Positions 12,015-27,000 of a DNA stretch of 64,000 bases are shown in pieces. The stretch spans positions 13,971,383-14,035,382 of the forward strand of contig NC_135252.1 in assembly GCF_964204865.1 (NCBI RefSeq), read 5' to 3'. Each line of letters starts with the position of its first letter. Within the stretch, counting starts at the first letter, position 1. Both the position numbers and the translations under genes were made by a program. The notes beneath the pieces are model-generated. The model saw only the letters and a list, made by a program, of their open reading frames with translations. It had not been told where the DNA came from and searched no databases. The DNA is from Styela clava (Eukaryota > Chordata > Ascidiacea > Stolidobranchia > Styelidae).

Positions 12015-15000
12015 TCACAATTTCGACATTTGGTGTCGTTTGAGCAGAGGTCGGATGTGTTTTTCGTACGCAGGAATGACCTAAAATTTAAAATTAAGAA
12101 GCGTTTTCGTTAGATACACATTAATAGAGTACAATAGTCAAGTGGTTTAAAGCTTTGAAATAACTATTTTGGCATCGCAGTTTAGAAATCTTGGGTTCTA
12201 ATCCCATGCTCGCCGCCCTCACCCAGGTTGAAATTAACCAGGTAGACTATGCCCAACCGGAAAGATCCTGTTATTTTCAAAATCCAAGTAAATCCTTACA
12301 TAGCGTCTGCTTATACAAAGCAAATCTATTACTGAGCCATTTGACGAAGAGTTGGAACAAATTTTAAAAGTTCATACATATTCACATTCAATCAAATAAC
12401 CTGATATAAATCAGTTATACCGATGCGCTACCAGGAATAAATACCTATTACAGTAAATTGTTACTTGTTCATAGTAATGCATCTGGGTTTATATAAATAT
12501 ATCTATACAGAACGTCTTTTATTTTACATTCATTGCCCTGATGAAGTTTGTCTGTGCAGCACAGACATTTGAAACATTGGCCAAACTGGTGCATGTATTA
12601 CTATGAAATAACTATAATTATACAAATACAAAATATAGCAAATATGAAATGTATCTTATGAATTAATATGTACAATTCCTATATTGTGTCAGGTGGGATT
12701 ACACCGATAATACCTAACAGGCATCACATCTGAAACATTTTATATAGATTACTTTTACTTACATCTGTTTTATTCAACTCCGACTTCATTGCCCATTCCA
12801 GAAGGTTAGGATAAACATTTCCATCATATCTTCCCAACACTGACATAAGAATTTTGTCACTGAAATGAAAATTACTAAGTGTTAACAGAATGAATGAAAC
12901 TTGTATAATGAGGACACGAAGTGGACATATTAATCATTTTTTTTCTTGTTGTTGTTGGGAAGAAACATCTTTCTCTGCAACTGATTTCTGATTTCAAGAC
13001 GACAACTATACAATGGTTGCAAGTCGCTAGATTGTTTCAGATGCATGAACTGGATGGTGGAGGAAGCTAAAGTGACAAACGATAACATGAACAGAAAGGA
13101 ACCCAGCAATCCTCTCACACATAATTATCCCCCGTAGTCTGTAATTCCAGCACAAGCAAATGTATGATATAACCGTAATAAAGATATACATACGAGAATT
13201 CATATGCGTCTACAAGAGAAACTGCATTTGGTCGAATCTTTGGCAACAACTCTACAACAAGTTGATGACACTGTTTCACATCTTTGCCTGACAAAAGTCC
13301 TTCCTGAACAAACACAAATGTAAATTTAAAAAAAGGTAATGGATAGATGCAATCATTTACAAAAGATAAAGCAATTCAAATTAAAACACTGAATTTGACT
13401 GGATTATGGAATACCAAATGATATATACTATCTTCAAATTACCTCCATGAACTCTCCACTGTTCTTTGATAGACCGTCAAGTGCATACAATCGTGCCAAA
13501 TCCATGAGAACTGACCTCAACCCAGGTGATAATTCCAAAGTCTTGATTTCATCAACAAAGTTTTTCACAACAAAGTAGTGACAATGGGCCTGAATTGAAA
13601 TACAAAATTGTTTTGAACATGCAAAAAAACTTGGCCGCTGGTCAAGAAAGCCACCTTACAACTAGACATTCGTTTTTGTTTGTAGCTAAAACAAGAAAAT
13701 AAATATCAAGATATGTCCTTAAATAGATCAACAGCTTCTTGCGACACCGTTAAGCAAATACTCCTCACGATAATGAGCGTGCATTGTTGCAATGCAGTCG
13801 GAATCATAATTTTTTTGTTGCCAACTAGGACGATTCGACTGCATTCCTCTGCCTATTATTCAAATCCCGCTAACAGTGGACTTGATCCATCGCTCTGCAT
13901 ATTCATAATCCCTAATCAAATTAAGATAACAAATAAGTATCATAAAGTATTATTAGTGATTTCTTACGTTGGCAGCACGAACTGAATGTACAGATACTTT
14001 ATTGAGAGCACCAACCAAATCTTCACCATTCCTCACTTCCTCTTCAACCTTGTTTGCAGCAAATTTCACCAATCTAAAGCGAAAATGAAAGACAAATTTG
14101 ATTAAAATAAGGTTTCACTAGTGATAGTGACTATTATATTTATCTAATTTCAGTGAAATTGAAAATTTGTCCAAGTATTTCTAAATATCTCATATACTAT
14201 ACAACTGATACGCATGACGAAAAAGAAAACTTCATGAAGTATCAAAAAAAAATTAAATATTTTAGAAATTCACAATTTGACTCAATATATTGTATCAAAT
14301 AACATAGTGGCAAATAAAAAAATGTTTGACAAAGAAAAATGTTTGACTATAGGGAATTTATTTTTAAATGAAAAACATTGAAAAATACAAAATACATCCT
14401 ACCCTCTGGCTCTTTGCTCATACAGCTTACAAATTGTATCAAGATCATTGAGATCAACATATTGTCTCATCTGGGGAGCATCTTGATGAATATAGGCAAC
14501 TGACTTAGCTCCATTGCTGCCTTCTCTTGCACATTTGATCAAATACCTGCAATAATAAATAAAGAATACTGTTCATTTGTTTGATTAGTCAGGTGGGTGT
14601 GGTGAACTAGTGATTAACACTTTCTCCTGTCTATGTAAACATCAGGTTAATGATCTTAGAAATTTAGTTTTGGTTAGTGCAGTTTAAAATCCATTTTTGA
14701 CATGATACCAATAAAGTGATAAATAGTGAAAATGCAACACACTCTTTGCATCTTTACTTTACAAATGTCTTATTTTTAGCAGAAGTGTGAAATATACTAT
14801 AGGTTCTAGGGCGGGGGTGTGCAACCTTTAGTACAGGAGGGCCAGATACAAATAACTGGGTGAAACCGTGGGCCGCACCTTTTTAGGCACAAAAATTTAG
14901 GGCATTCTTATGTCATATGCATAGATAATAACTGGACTCAGGTATAGGCTTCGCCTTGCAAAAGAATTAGGATTATTCGCACATGCCAGATTAAACTAAA

Positions 15001-18000
15001 TTAAAAACTCATTTCGCGGGCCGCAGACAATTCAAAATTGGCACTTTTCTGCTGCCTGCACATTTTTTCCTTGTGGGACGCAGGTTGCACATCCCTGCTC
15101 TAGGGGATCATATTAGAAATCGTGATTCGTGAACACCATCAAGTCAACGTTGAGTGAACACGCACCACCTTTTTAGACAACACCTTTGTATTAAATTCCG
15201 TTCGTTTAAACTATGCTTATTAAGTTTTTTTCTGCACTCCCGACTCAGTAATCAATCAGTTTTTATTAATTATTTGATGGTTTGAACTGGCTGATGAATA
15301 TAAAAAAAAGTTTTCTGCAAAAGCTGTTTAAATATACCTTGCATTTTGCAACATAAGTACTGTGTTTTCTCCTTCATAAGTACAGTTGGGAGTAAAATAT
15401 GTATAGAGTTCAGGTAATCCACTAGCTAATGAATAACCATGTCCTCCACATGACATTCTACAAACTTCAATCCCACTGTTTGTTGTCCATGTTGTAAAAG
15501 CTTTTAACCCAGATGATACTGAGTGAAGCTAAAAAAAGAATGTAGATGATACTCATAGAAGATTCACACGAATGCATAAAAAACAGGATTAATAAAGTAC
15601 TATTATTATTCCGGTTCCGGTTTTACTTTTCAAAGAGGCCACTGTTATATCAGGACATATATATATATAGAGCCTCAGTACGCAGGGGCGGACACTTTCC
15701 ATAATTTTGGGGGGGCGAACTTGGATCGCCTACCAAAAAACACCGCGCCGTGTATCGTCACGTAACAATAACCTGTCGATGTCATTCTCTAAGTATTAGC
15801 ATGTCATTTTGCTACTCATAGATCGAGTACCTAGGCTGCTTTGCTCGGACAGGACACGGAACTTGCGCGTCAATTGCGATTATTGCCGATTTATTAAATC
15901 ATCATTTGAACTCGAAGTAACATTCAGGATTCACGCAATGACTTTGTAGGGTTTTTATTTATAATTTAATACGAAAATAAACAGGCACAAGATCTGGCGC
16001 GCAGCCAGGATTTAAAAAAAAGGCGGGGGGGGGGGGGGGTCAAAGTCGGAACTTCCCATTGCCGTCTGCAACAAGCACCGCGATTACGCGCTCGTTAAAA
16101 GAGACGCCTATTTAAGCGTATACTGATTTTTCTGTCGATCCATGAGAGCCACGAGATTCTAAAATGTTCTTACATATTAATTTAATAGTGTGCAACGTAA
16201 CTCGCGGTTGCGACTTCTTACGTCAAAATGAAAATATTACTAAACTAAAGTACTACGAGGATATGTGGACATAAAAATATGAGATAAGCTGCCTGATGTA
16301 TTTAATTTTGATACCTATTTTTGCAATTTTCCGAACTCGTTATCGCCGTTGCAAAAATCTCGATATCTGATATAAAATCCCATATAGTACAATTTTAATT
16401 TATACAATGAAAATAATTATAAAGTATACTAGTAAATCAAAAATACAAATTCACCGCCTCGAAATCCACGCGGAAAGGTCGCCGCGATTACGCCACTTGT
16501 TAAAAGAGCCGACTTTATCAACGAAAAATGATTTTTCACTTGTGCAAAGTAATCAATCAGAGACCGATACGGGCAAATTCAAAATGTCTTGATTTATTAA
16601 TTTAATTGTCTTCAATTTAAACTGCGGTTGAGTCGACAAAACAAGAGCCACTCCAAAACACAACGGCAATCCGCGGACATAAAAATGTGTGAAACTGCCC
16701 GTTTATATATTGTTTTGATCCGTATTTTTGCTATTTTGCGAATTCGATAAATTTGAGATGTACTTGTCACACTGGCTCCGCTCAATCGTAATGTTGTCAC
16801 TCCGATTATTTTTAAAGATAAAACCTTTCGAAAAATCCGTAAATTTTCTGTCAATTCTCACGTAGTAAAATTTATTTCAGTACAATAAAAATACATAAAA
16901 AAATACAAAAAGTGATCGAATATACTTTAATTATCTTATATATAAACACAAACCGGGGAAAAGTCGCGTTCCCAGCTTTGTTTGTTAACACGAAAATTTT
17001 CTACGTCAATTTAAAAGTAATGGGTAAAAAGGCAAATCCCGCTCACAATTGACCGTGTTTCGATTTTAGTGACGATTTTTTTTTAAAGGTCAAGCAAGCA
17101 TAATTTGTGCCGTAGGCACACGAAATTTTGCGATTTTCGATGCCTAGAAAAGCGTTTTTAGACTGTCGCGGGCCTCAGCAAAACTTATATTGTTTACAGT
17201 TTTATTTTTAGTATTTTATAATGCCGCTTCTCAACTTTTCGACATAGTAAATGCTTTGATATTTGCCCACAAATTATGCTGGGCCTTGCACGAAATCCAT
17301 AACGTGAAAAGATACGTCCAGCGGTGAAAATTGTCATTAACAACTTTAGATCTAGTTAATTTTTTAGCGATAATAATTTACTGTTGTAATGAAACACAGT
17401 TCGCCTCTTTCACTTCTCTCGCAAGTGCCAACAATAACACTATTGAAAGATTTTGACAATGAGAAAATCATATTAAATTGTACAAAAATGAATTAGTTGT
17501 GCAAAACCGTGGCGCGTGATCGGCGGTGCGTTTGAAGACGGAGTATTACCCGTGCGGGCGCGCATGTTTTACGAAAATGTGAGGTGCTCCAAGGCGCTCT
17601 GGTCCACATTATTGTAAGAAAACAGTTATAATATCGGTAAGTATCAACCGTTTAATTGCTTTTGACTATCGGACTTTTCGGAAATGATAATTTTGTAAGG
17701 CGGAAACAACATGTATTTACTTTTTTTTATCAAATTATTGGGGGGCGACCGCAACCCCCCCCCCCCCCCCCCCCACCCCCCCCCCCCCCCCGGTGTCCGC
17801 CCTGAGTGAGTCAGTAGAGATATTTTCGTGACAGAAATGTCAGCAGATACTGATTCACACAGGTCTTAAATAATGCTCTCTAACACTCTTATTTATGAGT
17901 CCATGTTGGGTATCACCCACAGGCAACAGCCACAGTATTTGAAATGGTAGATGGCAATCAAAAGTGCAACAAGTGAATTCATAATGCTTTAGCAGAATGT

Positions 18001-21000
18001 GCTAACTACCGAGCATACTATAGGTAATTTTAGTCGTAAATTGATTTCACTCATTTGTATTCATTACAAATTTGCTGCAAATCTGCAGGTATTGTGTGAG
18101 GAACTAAAATTTATGTCCACAAGTAATTATAATATTTACCTCCTGCATATTTGAGTAATCTCCTTTTCCAACAGCTTCGTTAACACTTCCATACATTTCA
18201 ACCATATGTAATTGAGCAAAGAAAAATGCGTAAGATGTTGCAAGAAGTGGAAACAGTTTATGCTGCTGAGTTGGATAAGAGAGGATCTGCGGTTCTGGTT
18301 CCCTAAGTAAAAATACCAAAACTATGGTTATCAATGTCATTTTCAACAAATGTGGATGAGTAATAATTTGTATTCCAGTTCAGCACCAACTATCAGAAAA
18401 ATTTAAAATCACGGGTCATTCAAATGATCATTTAAACATGTGAAATAAATATTCACCCAAAAGTAAGTTAAACACCAATTCTACATAAAACCCTTCAATC
18501 TGATGGGCAATAGTTCGGCTGGCTATGGAAAATAGCTGGATATCATATCGTGAATATCGTGCATCGAGAAGCATAATAACATAATAGAAATACATTTCTA
18601 ATGTCCATGTATGAAAATGCCCCTTGGATATATTTCACAGGTTGTTTTGGCCCAAGGGGAAGAATTTTTAAGCCTTTGGGCAGTAAACCTAATGATTTGT
18701 TGTTGCACCTTCGAGGCAAATGAGCACTATTGTTGGTAGCAATGACAAAATTAAATTCTTGTAATACCCCTAAAAATGAGTTTTTAAAACACATCAAAAT
18801 ACTTCATCAAATAGGATACATACAAAATAATTTGCATTCAAATATTAGTTATGTATTCACACATTTAAAAATATATGATGAGTTAAAACTGAACAATTTA
18901 AGGGAGGAATATTTACACAAACTAATTGCTAAATCATAATAAAATGATCATTTAAAATCATACCCTGGTCTCAATTCACTTTGTCTCCTAACAGCACTGT
19001 ATCTGATAGCAATTGTACAAGCACGAGCAAGTGCATAAGCAGCATCACGAACGATAAAACTTCGTACCATTGTCATTGTACCATAGGTTAAATTTTTACG
19101 AGGAGCAGCAACATAGGTACCATCTTCCAAAACCTAGCATAGCAGAAACAGAAATAGAAATTTAATCTCTGTGCAAAATAGAATTTTGTAGTGTTCATCA
19201 TAATAGTATACACAAAAAGGTCGAATTTATAAAAACCTTCTTTTGACAATTCGAATTGCTTGAAAAAAGTGAGTCATTTTGGCTACTGAAAAAAGACAGG
19301 ACTGTGAGCTGCTCCAAGCTGTATGTTGATTTTGAAAGACAATGTTGGTGCGACAATCGGAAAAACAGTGCGCCAGATTAATCACCAAAAAAATGTCATT
19401 TTTAAATAAATTCAAATTTCATAAAATTGAAAAATTTTGAAAAATCTTAGAATACAGGATACCTTTCCTTGAAAAATTTGTCATTGAATCTATTTCACAC
19501 AGTATGGTTACTATGGAAATGTATTTGTTTGAAATGTATTAACTCATGCATAAAGGGAATTGAATACAATTTAGAAAACCATATGAATACCTGCGAATGT
19601 TTCATCAACATATTATCACGAGGAACTCTGACATGATCAAGTTTTAAAAATCCATTGTCGTTTTCATTGTAACCAAATTTAGGCCCAATATCACCGAGAG
19701 TAATACCTATAACAAATAAATAATGTGGAACCTTTGAAATTTTTTTATTCTTCTAAATTCTTCAAATTTTCTCAAAGAACCTAGTCATTCTGTCTTGTTG
19801 AAAATATATTTTTGACTTTCTTATTTGAAAACCGATATTTATATCTAAGGAAAGTTGTTAATAGACTAAATTAGAAAAATGATTGATAAAAGTTCATTGA
19901 TCCATCGTTATTTGACTAAATCCAAGTAGGCTACAACAGATGTCATAAGAATAGATGGCATTTGCAATTTCCTAGAAAGGTGAAGCTAACGCATAATATC
20001 CTATTATTAATTTTCGTAAAGCTAAAAATATAAAATGGATGGTATTTGTACGACATTAATAAGTCATTAGTAATTACAGGTATATTCCTAAACGCTCATA
20101 ATATTGAACAAATGAATTCTGAAAATGAACTTTATTTGAATATAACACCACACAATTAAGAGCAAGAAAGTCACGAAACAGCTCTGAACATATTCCTATG
20201 TTCGGCAAAACGTGCATTAGAAAAAACTTTGGCGCTCCAGAAGTGTATGTGCAAATATGTTATATTATATAAAGAAACGATACTCGGGGAAATGATGAGG
20301 AACTAGGAAAAAGAAAAGGTAAGAGAAGGATGATAACAGCTTGCTAATACTAGTGACTCGTGGATTAAACCTCTTTCATGACATGACGTAAAATAATCTT
20401 ATGACTCAGTAAAGTAAAATATATCCCTCATATATTTTACTTTATTGAGTCATATTTGGACAGTCATATGGTGTTTTATGTAACAAATCCATGCATCTGG
20501 TAATAAAAAAACTTGTCATCTGTTCACCTAGCCCAAATGGACTGGCATCCTGATGAGAGACCGTGGTTCGCCATACGTTTATCTCTCTCATTATCTTTTC
20601 TCTCCCTTGGAATAAGTATGTAAATCCTATTCTATCTGATTTCGATTACACATATTGCTAAGCAACCTATCTGGTAGGAAATGGATTATTATTCTGAGGT
20701 ATTTGAAACCTTCAATCTAGAAAAATATTTAGATACTTTTGAAGATGCAATCATAAAATAAGTAGAACGATGATAAACACATTACCTGGCATTGATGTAT
20801 GATCTTCCATATTTCTAATCTGTACCATAAATGCATGAATTCCATGACAAACTCCCCTTGTATACAATTGAGCCATAACAATAGCATGATTGCAGGTTTT
20901 CCCCACTGAAAAAAGAATAAGAAAAATATTGTTAATCTCATGTAAAATTTATAAAACAAACTTCAATACTACAGTGTAATGAACACTGATATAACAGTAG

Positions 21001-24000
21001 GTGTTTACTACAAACTATGATATTCAAAACCGGTATGGTTTTTAATTTGAAGTAATTCTACTACAAATTACTTCAAAATTGAAGTAATTCTACTACAAAT
21101 TACCCATCATATGACAATTTGCTTGAATGTAAATCAAGACGCATATTTTTTCAAATTTATATACAGAAACTCAATATGTTAAATAAAACAAAATATACAC
21201 TTTAACTCACAAGTTCCAGGCCACCATTTAATAGATGAAATTGTCGGTGAATGAATTTCAAATTCTTCGGTTTCTGGATCATAATGAGCCGTAGTTTCAA
21301 GTCCACGTAAGAAAGTACCTGATAAAATGATAATACTAAACAAATGCTTTGGAATATACCATGAAACGTGTTGTATGATCGAAATGATTGACAAGCAATA
21401 CAAGTAGTATTGATTACTGACACTCAAATTCTATGCAATTTTCAAGCACGTCTTCATTTTTATACCAAGTTTCATTATCTTCAACAGCATATTTGCATGA
21501 CACTTTTCTTATATGTCTAATTGTAAATTTTGATCTTTAATCTATTTAGTGCAAGGTAAGAATTTTGTAAAAATAAATCAGTTGGAAGAATTGTATACTT
21601 CAATTTAAACTCATCAAGGTTAAGGAAATATTTGATTTCATAAATACAAAATACAGATTACTTTTATGTAAGCTTTAATAGGGCACGAATTTCGCATTTG
21701 TATGTTCCATAGAATAAAAATTTATAAAAAAAATATTGATTTGAGCAGAAAAGTAATGTGTTTTGTGCCTTATGACAGGACAATGCGATTAAGCAGATGG
21801 AACGCAGATGTTGCAGTTGAAGCAGAAAGTGTATAAAATTTAAAAATAAACTGAAATGGATTTGATCATCCCAACTATAGGAACTGAAGAATAAATTTCA
21901 AAATATAATGACATGAAAAACCTTATCAATAACCTCAGGGCACAATACAAATTCTCCTTGAATTATAGAATATTGCCCTGTCATTACCTTCTTATGAACC
22001 CATGACCTGGCATAATTGTTAAATATTGGTATGTAAATGATTAACTTTCTAAAATATAAAGAGCCTACGTGAGATGTTGCATCACAGTCTATTTAACTAC
22101 AACATAGTTAACCACAAATGTTTGCACAAGGGAGGTTGTACATGATGCTTCAAATATGGCATGACAAAGCAATATTTAATTTTCCAAAGATTTGAAAAAG
22201 GCGATTAATGTCCTACAAAAATCAAATAGGAAAGCCTTATACGGGGTGTTTATAATGCTTTGATACAAATAAAATAGTTTCAATATATATTGACCATTTT
22301 TTTTATTTCAATCAGTGTTTAAGTGCGTTTTTTACTTCATTAACACATCTTTGCATGCCGATTGCCGGCCATCAGTTCCACGAAGAACACTAAAGTTTTT
22401 ATACCTTATTCAATACAGGACTTTATAAATGCTATGTATATAAAATATATACCGGTAGGTATATTAGAATCCAGATATAGCATGATGCTAGAAAAACTTC
22501 ATTTAATAAAAGATGGTAAAGCCCAATTCATTTAGAGGCTTGTCAACAGTGTTCACTATTAGCGCACTTTTTTGCGAAAATTGCGAAGCACTTTCGCAAC
22601 TTTTTTTAGGGACTGCGAAATAGCACTTTTTTCCGATTTTGAAGAAAAATAGCACTTTTTTTTGATTTTGAATGGAATAAAAATTCAAAGTTAACAAATA
22701 TTTTCGAGTATTAAGTCGACAAATAAGCAACATACTAGTACTTTTGTAACTCAATTCTGCATATCATAACGATATTTACCGGAATTCTAACCTATGAGAT
22801 GCAGACATAGGAGATAAAGCTTTTGCATTAACGGCAAAATTCTTTTTTATAATATGATTATTATACAAGCACACCGATTCCGCTTCTCCCGCAAAAAACG
22901 CTCTCGGGTGATTGAAACCAGATGTTGGAATAATACGCAGTGCGTTTCTTTGAAGAGAGTGGTCATGTGACTATCAATGATATCGATGAATTCAAAATGA
23001 CAAAAGTGTTATGTGTTATAGTCACTTTGGATGAATTGTGACCAAACTGCACGATTTTCAAATCAGACGAAACTTTTAGCAGCATGTCACAGATTTGCGA
23101 AATCACCAAATTCACAAAATACAATTAAGTGCCATTTTATTGTAATCACAATGTTGAAAGGAGTGGCATTTTCCGTAATTTTGCGATATTTACACAACTA
23201 TTTCTCATTGATATGCCAGGACGGGTGGGCAAAATTCAATATTTTTTGAAGGAGTACCGAATAAACGTGGTGAATACATTAAAAAATCGGCAACAAAGCC
23301 TTTTTACTGGTTAATTCCGTTGTAATCGCTAATTGTTCTAGTCACCGATCGTTTTGGCGGCGATATCCAGGTTTTGGGTAATCTATATTCCCGCCCTCTC
23401 TTTTTTACAAATATGAATTCTTGTGGGTCGGCGGACATCGAAGTTTTATATTTCGGGTTTACCCGTTCGTTCACATCGGCAACAGCTGTTGAAGACATTG
23501 AGGACTCAAATTAACATTTACGTTAATATTTAATATTATTAATATTAATTTGATATTTAATATTAATAGGCTTTAATATTACCTATCAAGATTTGTAAAT
23601 TTACCGTCCCAATTTTATGCGAATGGTAATATTATTGTCCATACCGTGATGCAGATATTTATTAAGACGATAATTAACTTTCTCATGTATTTCTATGGTG
23701 ATAAACTTCGCAAATCTGAAATTGTACCAATCCTGAATGTTGATTTAAAATAGTGATTGAATAATTCGGCAATGAAGGCATTTTTGCTGGTCATAAGACG
23801 AGATGACGTTAATGAACAGCACTTCTTTTACAGGATATTTTATGTATGCGACTTAATGCTAAAAAGATTGGGCTCGAGTGCTTTTTTTTTGAGTGCTCGA
23901 GTGCCTAATAGAGGTCAGGCGCTAATTGTAACTAATTCCCTCAAGTTTGAACGTGTTTTCAACAAAACAATACCCGGCGATAATTATAGCTAAAATGTTA

Positions 24001-27000
24001 CCGAGCAATTCACAATTTTATTTATGGAATTTGCAAATTCCCCAGTTTCTTGACGATTTTAATATTGTCACGCCCTAATTATTAGTGCAAAAATATTCCC
24101 CTTCTTCCGCGGCGGTTTGATGGGTTCTTTATTCCATTCTTCAGAAAGTTCTGACAGGGGAGATATAGAATACTGAATCCGGAGGGTTGAATCCCTGTCC
24201 ACTTACTGGTGATTTTCCGTTTTGAAATGCGTGAAACATTCCCTATTTTAAATTAAATGACGTTTCGCGGGCTAGAGTTCTCCCCGAAAATGATGTGTTC
24301 CAGACGTTAGTTAGACGATAGATAAAACATTAGATTAATAATTTTCGTGACGCCCCGTTTTCGAAAATACAAAGTTATATCGCAAAAAATGCGTTATGAT
24401 ACATTTGGAATGAACATTATTTACGGTTAATTCAGATCATATTTTACTCATCATGACACCGGGTATCCGAAAATACAGTTGTATCTCGAAAAATGTGTTT
24501 TGTTACATTTAAAATAAAACATTTTTGCGTATAATTTAGATCATATTTTTTTCTTTTCAGGACACCCGTTTCCGAAAATACAAGGTTATATCGCGAAAAT
24601 GTGTTTTGTTACATTTAAAATGAAACATTTTTGCGATTAATCTAGATCATATTTTACTTTTCAGGACACCCGTTTTCGAAAATAGAAGGTTATATCGCAA
24701 AATGTGTTTTGTTACATTTAAAATAAAACATTTTTGCGATTAATTTAGATCAAATTTTACCTTTCACGGCAACCCGTTTCCAAAAATACAAAGTTATATC
24801 ACGAAAAATGCGTTTTGTTACATTTATTTTGCATTCCCAATAAAATACATATTTTCCCTAATTAAGGTCGTCGATGAATCTGTTCCTGTCGTTCAAGCTC
24901 AACACACGTTTGGACGAGTGTGGGGCGGTTTTTTGGTCGACGATAAATTAAAAAGTTGCCACACGTTATTTGTATAACGATAATAACTGAAAATTAAGAT
25001 TTTATAATAGAAATGAATTTGTCTCAAGATGGTATTTTACGATTCCTGCCAACAGAAAATAAACACGCTGACAGGCTTGGTTATAACTGATATTCGTTTA
25101 ATTTATTTTACACTATTAATAAACGCGCCAGACCAATTGCGACCATATAAATTGCAGTCGCATCGGTATGGACTGTATGTTTTTGGCGCTCTCACATTAA
25201 TAATAATTTTCAACAAAACAATACCCCGACGGTCATTGAAGCTGAGTTCGTTACCGAATAATTCACAATTTTATTTACGGAATTTGCAATTTCAAGATCT
25301 CACTTGACGATTTTGATGATGTAATTATTACTGCTTAAATGCCTCAAAATACAACAAATGTAATCATTTTCGACGATAACAGGCGCAACAATTCGTAAAC
25401 GAGCCGTTATAACGAAATTCGCGATTGATTTTACCTCTCTCTTGTTTACAATTTTAACATCCCGCCGGCCACGTATGGTCGCACCCGGCTGTTTGTTGGC
25501 AGAACAACGATACGCTAAAGTTAATTGATCGAATACAGGGAAGTATTTATTTATCATTTCACTTGCGAACATCGAGGTTTTGGCGGAATTGTACATCATG
25601 TTGTCTTTCTGAAATAATAACTTTTTCAATAAATGTTCATTTTACTTTTGCGTCTTTATTATATGTCGGGTTTTCATTTATTTTAAATTCGAAATTGTCC
25701 GAAATACTCCAACAGGTGTATAAGTACAATAATAATAGTACTTACCAGGGAAGTTTAATACACACGATGTGTGAAGGGCGTCGTAACTCCCGTTTATTAA
25801 TTATAAATTTTGTTTACATTCTGCTTAGAAAACAACGGCAGTCATCTCACGTAACTCTCGCAACCAAATCTTTTTTTGCAGCATTACAAAGAGTGCTATT
25901 TATGAATGCTGAAAGTACATGACATTACTAAACATTTTGCCAATATATGAAGTTTTCTGCCCGATTTAAACTAACTCGCACACAAACCAAGGCATGTCGA
26001 CATTTAAAAATTACTTGTCTTTGGGTAAGCTCTGAAATAGTATAATATAAATGTAAAAGATAAATTAGGTCACGCTAGCTCACGAAACGGGAGGATTTTC
26101 AAAGTGATCTTGTGTAATATTTCGGAGAAAAAGGTTTGAAAGAAAAGTAGGTCAACCTATCTCCTAAAACAGGGGAGTATCCTGCGTAATATTTCGGAGG
26201 GAACGTAGGTTAACTTATCTTTTAAAACAGCCGGTGGCGACTTTCAAAGTGGTTCAAAATCACAAATTAATAATTATCAGATTAGGTTTAGGGATAAATC
26301 GAAAAGTTGAATTTCCAGCGCACCTAACCCTAATTAGTTGATTGCTATTTATATTTGGAGGGGGGGGGGGGGGGGGGAGAGATTATTTTGCACGGGATTT
26401 GTACAAACGATCCACCCTGTAATTAATATGGTTTCCAGCCTGCCTCGTATCTGTTAGATGGAAGGAGTAACAAATGTGAAAGTCTTTGCTGTTTACGCGA
26501 GTAAGCAACTGACACCGCCAGTAAGCAACTGACACCGTGATACATTGCATGAACGTTTTGTCCCGGAAGGTGTTAGCAGATGTCATTTCTTTGCCGATGA
26601 ATTCGCTCGTTTTAATTAAACATGAATTCGCTTAGAGGGAACTGGGTTAACGAAAAGGCAGGCTTCTCTTTAATTCATAATATTAACCGGAGGAGCGCTT
26701 TTTTGAGTATCTATGCCGTTTTAAATGGGTTATATGAAAGGCTAGGGCACCTAACTTGTTAAAATCGGCAAAAGCACTTTCGCACTTTTTTTTTCGACTG
26801 CGAAGCACTTTCGCACTCATAATTTGCTTAGAGTTAACACTGCTTGTCAATACAAATGATTCGATTGGTTGTCACTTCTGGGCCAATCACATTAACCCGC
26901 ATACTAAAGTCAGATCTACTGACAGGATTCCTTTAGTGGTGTATTATTTGTAAATTCATGATTTTGATTATTGAGAGATGCTTATTGAGCATCGTTTCAC

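Larger units (their letters stand above)
15683..17804. mobile_element. hAT-like element, 2.1 kb, in acyl-CoA oxidase intron 8
   Basis: The left end is CAGGGGCGGACAC and the reversed right end is CAGGGCGGACACC, with G- or C-runs just inside both ends (ggggggg near 15705; a long C-run near 17754). The interior holds a diverged 404-bp tandem duplication and no intact transposase. Flanking octamers do not match exactly: tcagtacg on the left; tcagtaga occurs six bases outside the right end, so the right boundary or the duplication may be imperfect. Confidence 0.7.
22547..26842. mobile_element. 4.3-kb hAT element with perfect 8-bp target duplication
   Basis: CTTGTCAA occurs at 22539-22546 and again at 26843-26850, exactly flanking the element. 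The left end reads CAGTGTTCACTATTAGC and the reversed right end CAGTGTTAACTCTAAGC. Both subterminal regions repeat gcgaag/gcactttcgca motifs, which may be transposase-binding sites. The interior has no intact transposase: the longest open frames are about 110-120 codons and I recognise no hAT catalytic or dimerisation domain. It carries a 105-bp satellite, a diverged direct repeat and a G-run (26357-26377). It occupies most of intron 3 of the acyl-CoA oxidase gene. It is probably a non-autonomous or strongly decayed copy. Confidence 0.9.

Noticed and set aside
25300..25922. Open frames of 109 (-) and 119 (+) codons inside the 4.3-kb hAT element
   Set aside because: They overlap on opposite strands and show no hAT transposase motif. 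They include part of the internal direct repeat.
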